Source: Akebia trifoliata (Eukaryota; Streptophyta; Magnoliopsida; Ranunculales; Lardizabalaceae). Taken from it: a stretch of 64,000 nucleotides of DNA. A program made the translations under genes and the position numbers. Of the stretch, positions 46,220-59,077 are shown one piece after another. Within the stretch, counting starts at the first letter, position 1; each line of letters opens with the position of its first letter. The notes below the pieces were generated by a model that did no database searches, was not told the origin of the DNA, and saw nothing but the letters and a program-made list of their open reading frames with translations. The stretch is from NCBI GenBank assembly GCA_017979445.1, contig CM030717.1, positions 24,043,288 through 24,107,287 on the forward strand, read 5' to 3'.

Positions 46220-47613
46220 AACTGACAGAGAAATGAAGGAATTTTGGGAAAGAATGAATGAATTTGGAGAAAACTGATTAGAACGAATTGGAGAACGAAT
46301 AAATCTGGAAGATAATGAATCTGGAAGAGAAATGATCGATTCCAAGAATGATTGGATCTGAAAAAGAATCTGGAGAACGAAAGAATGCCATATCTCCTAT
46401 GTGAGATCCAAAATGCTTTTGTTTGAACCTCAAGGATTTATCAAAATGTTTTATGAATTTAAAACCTGAGTTTTTATTTCTTTTGAACCTCAAGGGTTTT
46501 TCGAAAAAACTGTTATCAAGAAGGTAACCTTAAGTTTGGGGTTCTCATTATCTTTTAGGATTAACATTGCTCCAAAACAAATCACCTCTAGTTTGACAAT
46601 GAACATGGCCTTGAAAATAATTGAACACATCGTGCAAAAAATAAAAAAATACCCCTAATGTAAGGGGGAAAAGAAGAAAGAAAATGCCCCTTGTATGAAG
46701 GTTTGAAATAATTGATTACCACAAGCGCAATAAAGACTCAACTTTTAATTTTGATTAATTTTATTGAAGGTTTTGAGTCAGGCTCAAGAGTACAAAATTA
46801 TTTTCTTTCGAGACTCATCATAGAATTCACCCTTATCTCCCTTGGTTCACTTGGGGGGGTAAACATTTTCAGATCGATCGTAGACAAGATACTTGTGGCT
46901 TCTGAGTCTATGCCTGATTTAAGCTAAGTATTGAACTTGGTTATTCGGACTTCTGATGTTTCAGCTCGGACCGCTCTCAGCTTGTGATTTTATTCTATTT
47001 TTCTTTGTTGCTCTAACTTTTGCCTAGATCGCCTTTTCAAGTTTTCAATCTAGCGAGCTTGCTCTAGCTTTTGCCTAGATCGCCTTTTCAGGTTTTCGAT
47101 CTAGCAAGCTCTTTTCTTTTTTCTCAGCTCTGATTGTTGTCAAAGTTGTCCTTTCAGATTTTCAACCTTGCGAGCTTGCCTTAATTTTTACCTAAGCCAC
47201 CCTTTTCGGGTTTTCAACTTAGCAGGCCTTTTCATTTCTTATCTTCTTTTTCTCCTCTGAACTTCTAGAGTTACTGTCTGATCATGCTTTGCTATCTTCC
47301 TTGACTTTTCGCATGGTACTTAGGAGGACTTTCATGGGTAGGCTTAGGACTGGGTATAAAAAGAAAGGGATTTTGAGGCTCAAAAACCCAAATGCCCCTT
47401 GTGTGGCATTATTTCTTTTTCTTTCAATTTTCTTCCCCATTTTGAATGATATTTCTTTTCTTTTGAATTTTTTTCTTGATTTTTTTTTATTGTGTGGGAA
47501 ATATATATATATTTTTTATTTTGATGTGGTCGGGCCTGAAGTAACTTCTCAGGTTGCCTACGTACCCCAGAATTTTGGGATCAGACCAAAACGTAGTTCG
47601 AAGCTTCCCTCCC
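46220..47613 (-). other. 3' UTR of element G between integrase and the tandem array
   Basis: Non-coding. At 46990-47240 a unit of about 60 bp repeats four times: cttttcaggttttcgatcta-like blocks, which are the inverse of the GAAAACCTGAAAAG motif in element E. Near 47545 is caggttgcctacgtacccc, a phrase often seen in such UTRs. No reading frame here is credible. Confidence 0.65.
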
Positions 47614-48760
47614 CTAGGTTAGGTGATCGGGCTGAGAAAGAAAAAGGCATAATTTTTCTTTTTGAAAAGGCTGCAAAGGGGTTGAGAAAGGATATGTTGA
47701 ACTGGGTAACTGGGTAATATGAGGTTTGATTCGGCCAAAGATGGCCTCCTTAAATGTAGTACCGTTTGATTTGGTCAAGGTTGGTTGGTTCTGGTAATTC
47801 GATTCCATCATGATCTTGAAGTTTGACACTTTTCCTGGTAATATTTCCTTGACGATGAACGGACCTCCCCAATTTGGTTTGAACTTCCCCCTGGGATCAA
47901 AAATAAGTGTCCTGTTCTCTTTGAGTACTACGTCTCCGACTTGTAAGTGACGGGCCTTGATTTTCTTGTCAAACGCGCGGGCGACTCTTCTTTGATAAGC
48001 TTGCACGTGGTACAACGCTCTTAGTCATTTTTCTTCGATCAAATTCAATTCTTCATACCGTTGTCGAACCCAATCTGCTTCTGACAACTGACTCTTTAAC
48101 AAAACCCTGAGAGACAGAATCTCCATTTCAACTGGCAAGACTGCTTCCATGCCATACACTAAGGAGTAAGGAGTAGCTCCGGTGGAGGATCGAATTGAGG
48201 TTCGATATGCCCATAATGCAAATGACAGTTTTTCTGATCAATCTTGATGTGATTGACACATTTTCCTGAGGATAGTCTTAATGTTCTTATTAGCTGCTTC
48301 GACTGCTCCATTAGTCTGAGGGCGGTAAGGAGATGATTTATGGTGTGAGATTTTGAACATTGAACACAATTTGATAACCTCAGCTTTGAAGTGCGACCCG
48401 TTATCTGAGATCAGCTCCGAAGGTACCCCGTATCAACTGATAATGTTCGTTTGAATAAACTTTGCAACTCGAAACGCAGTGAGGACAGCATAAGAGGCAG
48501 CTTCGACCCATTTGGTAAAATAATCGATGGCAACTAGAATGTATTCGTACCCGTTTGATGCCTTAGGCGATATTTTACCAATAATGTCAATTCCCCAGAC
48601 TGAGAATGGCCATGGTGAAGTTAGACCCACTAATTGAGATGGTGGCACATGTATAAGGTTCGCATGTATTTGGCACTTATGACAGGTTTTGACCATGTAA
48701 TGACAATCCGTTTCCATCGTGGGCCAATAGTATCCTTCTCATAATCTTCTTAGCTAACAT
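47614..48760 (-). pseudogene. Element G integrase
   Basis: The zinc-binding end (CHYMVKTCHKCQIHAN), the core with GIDIIGKISPKASNGYEYIL, then SDNGSHFKAEVIKLC and VEAANKNIK supply the D, D and E residues. [19 protein letters not shown] and the C-terminal RRVARAFDKKIKARHLQVGD and GPFIVKEILPGKV follow. Stops near 48432 and 48016 fit CGA-to-TGA type changes. The frame differs by one from that of the upstream polyprotein. The exact end of the gene is unclear. Confidence 0.88.
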
Positions 48761-48922
48761 TTTCCCGCTCATGTGAGGGCCACATTCTCCTGAATGTAGT
48801 TCAATCATTATCTGTTCAACTTGATCTTCATCAACACATGACAAATGAATCCCATCATAAGACCTTTTGTATAAACTTCCTGTGTATAGGATAAATTGAG
48901 ATGCTAATCTTAGTAGGGTTTG

Positions 48923-49500
48923 TCATTCCTTCCTCGATGCTTCTTCCGGGAATTCTTGTTTTTCCAACACTTTCTTTATATCTATGTACCATGGCTTTCC
49001 ATCGGGTAGTCGAGTAGTAATGTTGATCTGATGGCAGTATGCGGATTTTTCTTTAACTTCAACAGTGATCGGTCTCAATTCCATGCCAGGGGGCAAATGG
49101 ATCATTGAAGATAAAGTTGCTAAAGAGTCAGCAAATCTGTTATCCTCCCTTGACAAGTGCTGGAACAGGATAGCCTTAAACTTACTGACTAAGTTTAACA
49201 AATACTCATGGTAAGGTTTCAACTTTTCATCCCTAGTCTTCCATTCTTCCAACGACTGATGTATGACCAAGGTTGAATCCCCAAAAACCTCAATTTCTGT
49301 AATGCCTAAGTTCAAAGCAGCTTCGAGCCCCGCGATGCATGCCTCGTATTCAACCGTGTTATTAGTGTTCGAAAAGGCTAATTTAATAGCAATAGGAATG
49401 TGGCATCCTTCCGGAGAAAACAGGACTGCCCCTATTCCATACCCCATTTGATTGCGGCTCCATCAAAGTACAACTGCCATGTTTGGTTCTATGGTTCTTC
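48923..49500 (-). pseudogene. Element G second (Tat-type) RNase H
   Basis: QLYFDGAAIKWGMGYGIGAV (first Asp), then NNTVEYEACIAGLEAALNLG, EVFGDSTLVIHQSLEEW and SREDNRFADSLATLSSM, giving the Asp-Glu-Asp-Asp set. This plant-like RNase H directly after the retroviral-type one is the mark of the Tat clade. Local frame changes near 49450 and 49580 break the protein. Confidence 0.88.
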
Positions 49501-49522
49501 TTTAACGTGCAAGATGTTCTCA

Positions 49523-51691
49523 TTAGGGAATTGATCGACGGATCTTATTCCTTCTACTACAGGGTGATCTGCCAAGTACTCTGCTACAGACAGCTCTTCC
49601 TTTGATAGACTTCTGTGTAACATGCGAGATGTCAAACTCTGATAGCAACAATAACCATCGCGCGGTTCTCCCTATCAACGCCGGCTTATCGAAGAGGTAC
49701 TTGAGGGGATCCATCCGAGATAACAGGACAATTGAATGAGACAACATATAGTGCTGGAGCCTCTGAGTAGCCCATACCAGTGCTAAGCAGGTTTTCTCCA
49801 AGGATGAATATTTTCGTTCATACTCTAACATCTTCTTACTGATGTAGTAGATGGCCCTTTCTTTGCGAGTATCTTTGTCATACTGTGCAAGCATGCATCC
49901 CATAGCTTCTTCTGTGACTGATAGATAAAGAAGAAGTGGTTCTCCCGGTGTGGGTGGAATCAAAATAGGTGGGTTTAAGAGATACTCCTTGACTTGGTCG
50001 AAAGCCTTTTGACATTGCTCATTCCAAACTGTTGGCTCATTCTTCTTGAGAAGCTTGAAAATAGGTTCGCAGATATTGGTGAGTTGAGCGATGAACCTGC
50101 TAACATACTGGATTTTGCCCAGAAAACCTCGAATCTACTTTTCAGTCTCTGGCGACGACATCTCTTAGATAGCTTTAATCTTTACAGGGTCTACTTCGAT
50201 TCCTCTCTGATTGACTACAAATCCCAACAGCTTTCCAGAAGTTACTCCGAATACACATTTCTGTGGGTTGAGGCGGAATTCATACTTTTGAATCCATGTG
50301 AGAAACTTTTCTAACGCAGTAACATGCCCTAGTCGTTCTTTGGATTTGACTATCATATCATCTACATAGATTTCGACCTCTTTGTGTATCATGTCATGTA
50401 GTAAAGTCGTGGCTGCTCTTTGATAGGTGGCTCCAGCGTTCTTCAAACCAAAAAACATGACCTTGGAGCAGAAGGTCCCCCACTACGTGATGAACGACGT
50501 TTTTTGCATATCTCGAGGATCCATTTTTATCTGATTGTACCCTGAAAATCCATCCATGAAGGACAACAAAGCGTGTCCTGCTGTACTGTCCACTAGAACA
50601 TCTATGTGTGGTAAAGGGAAACTATCCTTTGGGCTTGCTTTGTTTAAGTCTCTAAAATCCACACACATTTTAACTTTTCCATCCTTTTTCGGCACCGGGA
50701 CAACATTGGCAATCCACTCAGGGTATTCTACTACTTCCAAAAATCCAGCGTTAATCTGCTTCGTAACTTCTTCTTTGATTTTCAAAGTCTATTCCGGCTT
50801 CATACGTCGAAGTTTCTATTTGATTGGTCGAGCATCAGGATATAATGGAATCCGATGTTGAACAATATCTGTGCTTACCCCCGGCATATCCTCGTAAGAC
50901 CACGCGAACACGTCTTTGAACTTTCTGAGCAAGTCTACTATCCCTTTACGTTCATCGGGAGATAAAGTGACCCCTATCCAAATTTCTTGAGGACTTTCTT
51001 TTGTTCCGAGGTTGATAACCTCTACTTCCTCTATCAGAGGTTGAGCCCGACGTTCCTCTTCTTGTTCAAGTAATTTGATTATTTCAGGGGGAGGTTCTTC
51101 GTCAGAAGATTCTCCCTTCGAAGCCAGATTATTAGTTAAATTATTATTATGCTCGGGGTAATCAAAAATTTCTTTCATTTCATTAAAAAGAGATGGGGTA
51201 ACAGGACTCATTGCAGACTTGACAGACTCACTTGACTCATCAGGAAAAACAGACTCACTAGAAATAATAGACGCAGCAGAAACAACTAACTTACTCGACT
51301 CAACAGAAATAAATGACTCAACTGGCATGTCAGACTGAACAGGACTAATGGGACCGACAGACCCAGCCTTGACATGCAATACATGACTGATTACATGATA
51401 ATTTGATAGAGACCCAACAGCGGGTTTGATTACAGAAGTAGGATTCGGGATCCCTTTCTTAACTGACAACACTAAGATACTATGATCTTCAATGAATAGC
51501 TGATCGATGTTGAGGGAGTCTAGATCGAGTTGCCAGTCTTCAACCTTCTTCTCCTTAATTTCTATGCTGGCTTCCTTTTCGGGCCATTCCATGCCAAAGA
51601 AGATTTCAAACCCCGGCAGACGAGTACCTGTGATGTGATCAATGAACGGCTCTGGGAACCCACAGTAGCGAAAGTCTTCCCCTTCTTTCAC
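49523..51691 (-). pseudogene. Element G reverse transcriptase and first RNase H
   Basis: The lead-in SPDERKGIVDLLRKFKDVFA (51000-50900) is followed by VVEYPEWIANVVPVPKKDGK, MCVDFRDLNKASPKDSFPLP, LLSFMDGFSGYNQIKMDP, FFGLKNAGATYQR and the catalytic EIYVDDMIVKSKE. The connection and RNase H include YLSVTEEAMGCMLAQYDKDT and YYISKKMLEYERKYSSLEKT. The catalytic YVDD is intact, but two stops near 50813 and 50779, a Tyr-to-stop-like change at 50480 and a frameshift near 49590 break the frame. Confidence 0.92.
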
Positions 51692-52054
51692 AAAATAACC
51701 ATTAAGGGTCTTTCAATAGGGCTTCATTTTAATGAGATCTGTGGTACGCCTTTGCCTTTTAGCAATGGTCTTATCCCATTTTGTCTTCCAGTATTTGGCC
51801 CAATCCTCCTTAGTAGGTTTATATCCTAGTCCGAATGTGCCGATGTCCTCTTTAATCACTGGTGCCTCCTTAATACCTTGCTGCTTGCGACCTAAGCCCA
51901 TACCAGGGAAGAATCTCATTTTCTTGAATATATTGGCCATGTAGCAATTAGAGGTATTTTCCATTGGAAAATATTCTTTCATGGCTTGATCCCATTAGAT
52001 TGAGCATATCTTTTCAAATTCGAACCCACTGAGCTCTACTCCCTGTTGTTCTGG
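51692..52054 (-). pseudogene. Element G protease-RT linker with G-patch-like motif
   Basis: In the gag-pol frame, MRFFPGMGLGRKQQGIKEA followed by FGLGYKPTKEDWAKYW resembles the short glycine-rich G-patch often found between protease and RT in Tat-type polyproteins. Three in-frame stops (at the 52054 end, near 51995 and near 51712) are present. Confidence 0.65.
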
Positions 52055-53389
52055 TTAAATCTCAAGCAACGGCTTATCCTTAGCCTCAGTATTATTTATG
52101 ATCCCTACAATTTCAGCATCTCCATGAAGAGTAATTACTAGCCCATCCTTGATAAACTTGACCTTCTGGTGTAGCGTAGAAGGGATGGCTTTGATCTGGT
52201 GTAACCATGGTCTCCCTAATAGTAAATTGAAAGAAGACTGGATGTCAATGACCTGAAATTCCACAAGAAATTCAGCTATGCCTGTGGACAGTCGAAGGTG
52301 CAAAATTCCCAGTACATCCCTCTTGGTGTTATCATAGGCTCTAACACCTTGATTAGTAGGTTTGAGATCTTCAGCCTTAAATCCGAGACAAGTAGCCGTT
52401 TTCAGCGGGCAAACGTTCAGTGCACTCCCGTTATCAATCAAAACCAGAGATACCCTCATTCCGTTACAGTCAACTGTAATGTGCAACGGCTTAGTGTGGC
52501 TTGCCCCTTCTTTTGGGAGATCTGAGTTCGAGAAGGATAGGATATTCTCCACGTAAGTTGCCCCCACTATACTGGCCAGCTGATCTCGAGAAGTATCAAG
52601 GGAGACTTGGGCTGTGTTTAGTGCTTTGAGAACAGCCTCCCTATGGGCAGTGGAAGCCATGAGTAAACCCCATACTGAGATATTGGCCCCTGATTTTTTC
52701 AACTGTTTGATCACGGAGTTATCCTCTTCGATGCTTTTCTTAGTGGCATCTTCTCCTTCTTTTCTTGCTAGGGCTGCAGGATTTTCAACACAGAGTTCTT
52801 GTGGCTTAAAAACTCTTCCCCCTCGAGTCATATGTCTAACTTCATCACAGGAAAGGGGGAAAGGCTCATCTTCCTCAGTCAACAAGTATGGATCTACGTC
52901 TGTCAAAAGTACAGGGCTTTTCAGATTCATTTGGACTAACAAGTAACTAGTGAACGCAGGACTATCGTAACGAGGTGGGGATAAACAATATGTGTCATCC
53001 GAGGTTAGATCAAATGGTTCATAGTTCGTAGTGAAAACCTCATCAGTGAAAGCTATCCCGGTAAGGGGGTAACTAGGCGGTTTGACCTGGATTGGATGGA
53101 TAAGAGAGATGGGATCGAATGGCAATGAGGTATGAGAAACCATATTTAGGGTTGGTGGAGGTTGATAGGTAGGTAGTGGATTAGTGGTGAAATTTGGTGG
53201 GCTAGGGATCGTGATCTTTTTGTTATCAATAAGGTTTTGAATGGCATGGCGCAGGGTGATACATCGATCCGTGTGATGGCCAGGATTTTGATGAAATTCA
53301 CAGAATAAGTTGGGGTTGTGTCCAGCTGGCAAGGGGTTCGGTAAAGGTCGGGGTTGAATCGGGGTAAGCAACCCTTTCTTGAACAGTTT
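52055..53389 (-). pseudogene. Element G gag end (knuckle) and protease
   Basis: An open frame of 438 codons. The knuckle is LFCEFHQNPGHHTDRCITLR, followed by HAIQNLIDNKKI. The protease reads VDCNGMRVSLVLIDNGSALN and VCPLKTATCLGF, then LLLGRPWLHQIKAIPSTLHQ. The active site has DNG rather than D-S/T-G, a form that I recall as common in Ogre/Tat proteases. Confidence 0.88.
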
Positions 53390-54409
53390 TTACAAAGCTA
53401 CAGTAAGGGTCATCCCTAAATTGGTAAATTGACGTGGAGTTCGAGGTTGACTCGGGTGACCCTGGTTATTAACCCGGGCCGGGGGTTGAGCTGGGGTAAC
53501 GGAGGTATTGGCGATGTAAGTATGGTTGATATTGGGTTTGGGAACGTATGATTTCTTAGGCTTGTTATCTGAGGGGTTAGAAAGGATCCTAGAGGCAAAT
53601 GCATCCTCAAGTTGGCTTCCGGCTTGTAACAAGGATTCAAAAGTAGGGAGGTACTGGGCTACTAAGTGCTAAGCATATCCTTGAGAGAGATTCTTTAGGA
53701 TAATCGCTACTTGTTCTTTCTCCGAAGGTCTATCCCACATTTGAGAAGCCTTGGCCCTCCAACGACCAATGAAATCAGTGAATGTCTCCCCATTTTTCTG
53801 TTTAGTTGCTTCCAAATCCCTTCTTGAAGTCTCAATCTCGGTACTGTACTTATACTGATGCCAGAAGGCCTTTGACATGTTTTCCCATGTACCCACAGTA
53901 ACTAGATCTTGAGACATTAACCAACGTAGTGCTGATCCTGATAAAGTTCTTTGGAACAACAATGTCATCTGTTCGTCGCTGAGCCCCATAATGCGCATGT
54001 TGGTAACATACACCTTAAGATGTGTTTTCGCATACCCTGTCCCACTCAACTTGTCCATTTCAGGCATCACAAACTTTTCTGGCAAATGGATTCTAGGGAT
54101 GCGATTCAAAGCTTCAATGCCTACTGCAATTTCATCAATACCCTTTATACTCTTCATCGTTGACATCAATTGAGACATTCTATTAGATAACGCCAGATTT
54201 TCATCAACATACTCTTCGTCTCCGTCAAGCTCGAAGACTTCACGTGGACGTTTCTCTTCAACTTTTTTCTCCTTTAGGTCATCTAAAGGAATTCCCGTTG
54301 ATTCCGAGGTCTGTTCCAACATTTCCATTTTGCCTTTTATATTGCTGATATCATTGGCAAAGGCTGCCAAGATCTTACGGATCTCTGTGAGCTCAGATTC
54401 TGAAGTCAT
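53390..54409 (-). pseudogene. Element G gag
   Basis: The first ATG at 54409 (MTSESELTEIRKILAAFAND) opens a coiled-coil N-terminus, then the capsid: LPEKFVMPEMDKLSGTGYAK, THLKVYVTNMRIMGLSDEQM, LFQRTLSGSALRWLMSQ, FTDFIGRWRAKASQMWDRP. A stop after QGYA (53668) interrupts, and the same frame goes on through LLQAGSQLEDAFASRIL to a stop near 53389. Confidence 0.9.
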
Positions 54410-54702
54410 CTCTGTTTGTTGACTTGGTACTGTGGTTCTTTCTAACCGACTGGACTTACGACTCCAACTAGGAGGTGGACGCTTGAGTTTGGCGCAATGA
54501 TAATCCTATATGACCCCATAAAAGGTAGATTTAGTCAATTTCAGTATTACCCCCTTGATAACATTTTTAAGAATCATTCTATTGAGGTTTGTGCACCAAT
54601 CCATTCACACAATGAGTATTTGAAAAGGAAATAAATATTTATTCAAAAAGAAAGATAGTTTTATTGAAAATGATAAATAATATATTCTTATTAAAACATC
54701 TT
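54410..54702 (-). other. Spacer between ORF1 and gag in element G
   Basis: Nothing coding. In Ogre elements ORF1 and gag are separated by a short spacer, which fits. Confidence 0.5.
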
Positions 54703-55935
54703 TCAACAAATTTGATTTGAACTATTTTTACATGGACGCTTGGCTTTGTCTTGATGGTCATCAGGATTGCTGTCAGGCTTGACCCTCTTGGCTCTAACAA
54801 CTGGCTGTTTGAATTCCGTTGGTCCGTCTGGAGACCCTAAGGTGCACTTGTTCCAAGCTTTCTCAATGAGGTGTACTAACTTTTCAGTCAAAGGCTCGGG
54901 GGAAAAGAAAGCTTTGTGCTGAGGTAAGGATAACTCTGTAGGTACATCGTACTGTTCTGGGATCAGATTAGGGTGGTAAAAAGATGTTTCTTCTAAACCA
55001 ATCAAACGGACATAGTAGGATCCTTTGGTTCCTAGAACAGGGGGATCAGTCATCCACCAAGGGCACCTAAAATCAATATGACAGGCGAGGCGAGAGTCTA
55101 ACCATTTGCTTCAAGTTTTGACTGAGTTGTGACGCACTAACAGGTTTCTCTTGAAAAAATGTTCTAGCCCATATTCGAGGTGTGAAGGAACCTCTACGAT
55201 TTTGAGACGGTCACAAAGCCACATATAGAGTAAGTAGGGGCTTCCCTTGAAGCTTTCCCGCTCACCATTTTTTATGGCATCTAAACCTGAGAAAGTTTCA
55301 GCTAGGATGAGAGGGACGGGGTTGGCTTTCCTTGGGAGTTGAGAGGCTATATCTATGAAGGACTCAGGGATAGTTTGCCCATCACTATTAGAGGTCAGTA
55401 TGTATTGGGCTAGGATTCCTAGGCATAATCGATAATCTCTAGTGGCTCGTCAGGCTTCGGGTTTTACATTGATAGGGTGACTATGGGAGCGATACGGGCC
55501 CAGTAAAGGTACTAAATTTAATCTCCCGTCATGGACTAAGACCTTGGCTTCTTCTTTGGAAATGTTTAGTCCTGTGGCGAGTTCACCAGAATATCCGGTC
55601 TTCAATGAGGGCCTGACTAGAGGTCCTGAAGTGGATATCCTCATGATGCCACAATAATCCTCGTGCGTAGGGCATAAATGCATATACCCCATATGAAATA
55701 TGTGAAGATAGGGGTTCCATCGCTTAGCCATAGCATGTAAGAGGTTCTAGTCTATCTCAAACTTATGGAAATAAATAGCACTCCTCAACATGAATCTCCC
55801 AAAATTGATCTTCTCTACAGGGTGCATTCCTATGACGGTTGTTTTGACTAACTAATTGATTGGGTTATAGCCGGCGGCTAACATCCTGGTTCGACACAAA
55901 AGGGTATTTTAGTACTCTTCCAAGGTCCACGTAAA
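54703..55935 (-). pseudogene. Element G ORF1 (Ogre-type extra ORF upstream of gag)
   Basis: A single frame runs 55935-54703 with about five stops. Pieces include WTLEEY-stop-NTLLCRTRMLAAGYN, KINFGRFMLRSAIYFHKFEI, HAMAKRWNPYLHIFHMGYMH, RESFKGSPYLLYMWLCDRLK, GLEHFFKRNLLVRHNSVKT and SYYVRLIGLEETSFYHPN, ending in a basic tail, RPCKNSSNQIC. Ogre elements carry an ORF of unknown function here; I recall a family named DUF7745 for it, but the link is from memory. The start lies in low-complexity sequence and cannot be fixed. Confidence 0.72.
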
Positions 55936-58690
55936 AGATCAGTTTTTTATTTTCTTCTGGAAAATCTTGTTCTTATGGAAAATATTTTCTGGAAAATATT
56001 TTTTCTTGGAAAACATTTTTTTCTAGAGAACATTTTTTTTGGAAAACTTTCTTTTCTGGAAAATATTTTCTTTTTCTTCTTTGAAAATTCGATTTCCATT
56101 TTGATTTAAATGGCCTGGTCTATCATGATTGTTGGATCGGGATGGACTGGGTCATTATTGTAAAAGAATGGGTTCTTTATTGGGTTGGGGCACCCAAAAT
56201 AAATTTTTAAAAATAACATTTGATCCTTAGGACAATCATACACTCTGATCTACACCATTCACATCACTCACATACATTCATCAATCAACAGATTCCATTC
56301 AATAAACAACCCGGGAACACCCACGATAAGTTCGAGTCGTGACCTACTGGGAAGGTTTCTAGACTCTAAGCTTACTACGTGCAATACATTTTTATCTGGC
56401 CACCCTTGCCCAAGCACACCTATATACCTTTCGATACGTGGTGACTTGGTTTGATATATCGTATAGGTGATAATCTAAAACCTCAATTCACTTCTCTGAA
56501 GCCAAAAATAGCCAGTTTGATCTCCAGTTGAGAGGTGGCGCACAATGCTGAGCAAGGGCCCACTTAAATACCTCTCGTCTAGAATAGACGTAGTCTATCC
56601 CCCTCGTACAGTAGGGTACAACGGGGCAAGATCTTGCTTAGGCATCGATTTTGACCAAGAAGTGCAATTGATATACTTAGATTATCTTTTATACCTATGG
56701 GTACGAGTCAAGAGTTGTAGTTTTCATAAATGGTTTGGCATCCCACGAGGGGACCGACCACGTATTAGTACTACGTTGGCAATCGGGACATGTGACTGTG
56801 GCTCACAATAGGTCAAAGGCTCAGGTCGCTCCAGCCTGGGTGCATCAATATATCTCTCAGAATCACTTGATCAGACGGTATTAATGCCCCCAGTTTGATA
56901 TACCCTAAGGTACGTGACTGGAGTTGTGGTTTTCATGAATGACGTCGCATCTCCGAAGAGACCGGGCCACGCACTAGTGCCACGTTGGCTAAATGGGATG
57001 TGTAAGTGAGTAAAACAGTAAACGTGCATGTGGTGTGTGCAAAACAGGATAGGATGTGCCCGGGGCCTTTTTCAAACAAATGGGCCCATGGGCCTGATCA
57101 TACCATCATACATCAGATTACGTGAACATTTAATCAAGATCGACACCATTCAAATCATATGAATATTTAATCAAGATCAACATCATTCCAATCACATGAA
57201 TATTTAATCACGATCAACATTATGATCAATATCAAACATGTATTTCAAACAAGATTATGGCATGTTAGATATGCAATTAACATAAATTAATAATATGGTC
57301 CCATTTGAAACATGCACATTACCTTCATACATCAATCACGGCAAATTAATCAATGCATATCGCATATGATAATCGACTAGATCCGATCATTGCAATAGGC
57401 GTCATTTTTGTAATTTTTATAGTTTAATCAAGGGTCATTTTGGGGTGACCTTAATCAAATTAATATTTTCGAGGATATTGGATTGAGAATGAAATGACAA
57501 TTGTTGGGCTGAGAAATTATGATGATTTTTAAACCAATTGAGATAAAAGAATGGGACATTTTAAAAAACAAATTGATTTCTTTTTTTTTTTTTTTTTAAA
57601 ACAAACTTAGAAGAACACATTTTTTTTTATAGAAAAACCATTAAAAGGATAACAAGCAAAAATAGTACTAAAAAAAACCTAAAACAAAAGGCGACTTGGT
57701 GTGGTAGGGTGCTGTCGACCATAACAAATGATCATTGTATTTAATAAAAGGGTGTGGCTTTAGTAAAATGAAAAGTTTATTTATCCTGCACATCATCTTC
57801 TCCAACGATTTTCAACCATATTTGTCAAAATTTAAAAAAAAAAAAATAGAAAATGATCCATCTTCACAATCCAATCGGTTTGAAGTCAATTTGGCCGATT
57901 TAAAGTCCCTCATTTATCACTAATTTCCTTCGATTTCAAACCCAGATTTAAGAAAAAAAACCCGCTGCCATTAACGGCTTGTTTAGCTCAAGATCGTAGT
58001 GAAAATTGTCCCCACAGACTCCATGAGCCGCGACTCCATCCATACTCAATTTAATGATCACGAGATTTTCAAGCTAAAAACTAAGTGAAAACGAAATACC
58101 AAAAGGTTCTCGGTTCAAGTTCGAAACTCAAAATTTCTTTTAAAGAGAACAGAAAAAACGAAAAAGAAAAACAACCCTTCTCATTGGGATCTTCCTCTCT
58201 CGCTTCAAATCGAGGTTTCTCCATCGATTGAAAACTCATGGAGTTCTTTGACAGATGAAAACGAAAAAAAACTGACAGAACCAACGCTCGAGTTGGTTGA
58301 CGGTTCCATGCTTCCAGAGGAAAAATCGGACTTCCTCTTCGTGGGGAAGGATCGTAAACCGATTCAAACAAAGAGTCTAAGACGATCGGCTTTGCCAAAC
58401 CGATCGGTCTTCCACTTGGATCGGTCAGTCCTTGTTGAAGACGATGGAACTTCGTTGAAAGAGAAGAAGTAAACAAAGGAAATTTGATTTTAAAAACATG
58501 TGGGTTTGGCCATTAAAAAAAAAAATTACTTGAGACACACCTCTTTAATAGTTAAACACAATGGGCAACTCCTTAACAGAACCTCTAAAGCATTGTTTTT
58601 TTTTCCTCTTTTTTTTTTTAAATAAAGAATTATTTTATTTTCCTTTGCTTTTTCTCTTTTGCTGTCAATGGACAGCACGGCTTGCAAACA

Positions 58691-58726
<36 letters not shown>

Positions 58727-59058
58727 ATTAACCTACAAATCAAGCTCACATTAAAAAAAAGGAAAACCAAATCTACTCATATAAAAGTTATTGTCCAATC
58801 ATCAATAACTGATCATAATCCCTCAATAGAATCATTCATCTTGAAATATCACATTATTTAGGGTCATTCCGAATGGCCCTTGATTAAACCATAAAGATTA
58901 ACATGTTAGATCAAAGTGCTCCGTGTAGAATCAGATAATTAATGATGTACTAACAAAAATAAAAACAATACACAAATAATAAAAAGAAACTAACTAAAAA
59001 AAACTAGGTCCTTGGCAATGCTCTCATACTTGGGATTTTTCAAGTCTAATCCTCAATG
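55936..59058 (-). other. 5' UTR of element G
   Basis: No credible gene. Contents: a ggaaaatattttct-type short repeat (55960-56090); a duplicated block of about 105 bp at 56695-56800 and 56898-57002 (ttgtagttttcataaatg versus ttgtggttttcatgaatg); a three-copy repeat of about 37 bp (atgaatatttaatca, 57120-57235); and a long poly-A run (about 58694-58725). Confidence 0.7.
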
Positions 59059-59077
59059 TCCCCAGTGGAGTCGCCAC
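59059..59077 (-). promoter_or_regulatory. Primer-binding site of element G
   Basis: The sense sequence GTGGCGACTCCACTGGGGA follows the 5' LTR directly. TGG matches the CCA end of a tRNA. The tRNA is probably an arginine type, by analogy with Ogre, but this was not checked. Confidence 0.75.

Noticed and set aside
47289..47717. 142-codon plus-strand frame in the 3' UTR of G
   Set aside because: Hydrophobic runs come from T-rich sequence. It overlaps the integrase end on the other strand and lacks the antisense-ORF motifs of element B.
58081..58476. 131-codon minus-strand frame in the 5' UTR of G
   Set aside because: No known motif, and it sits upstream of ORF1 in sequence with low-complexity neighbours. 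It cannot be supported as a gene.
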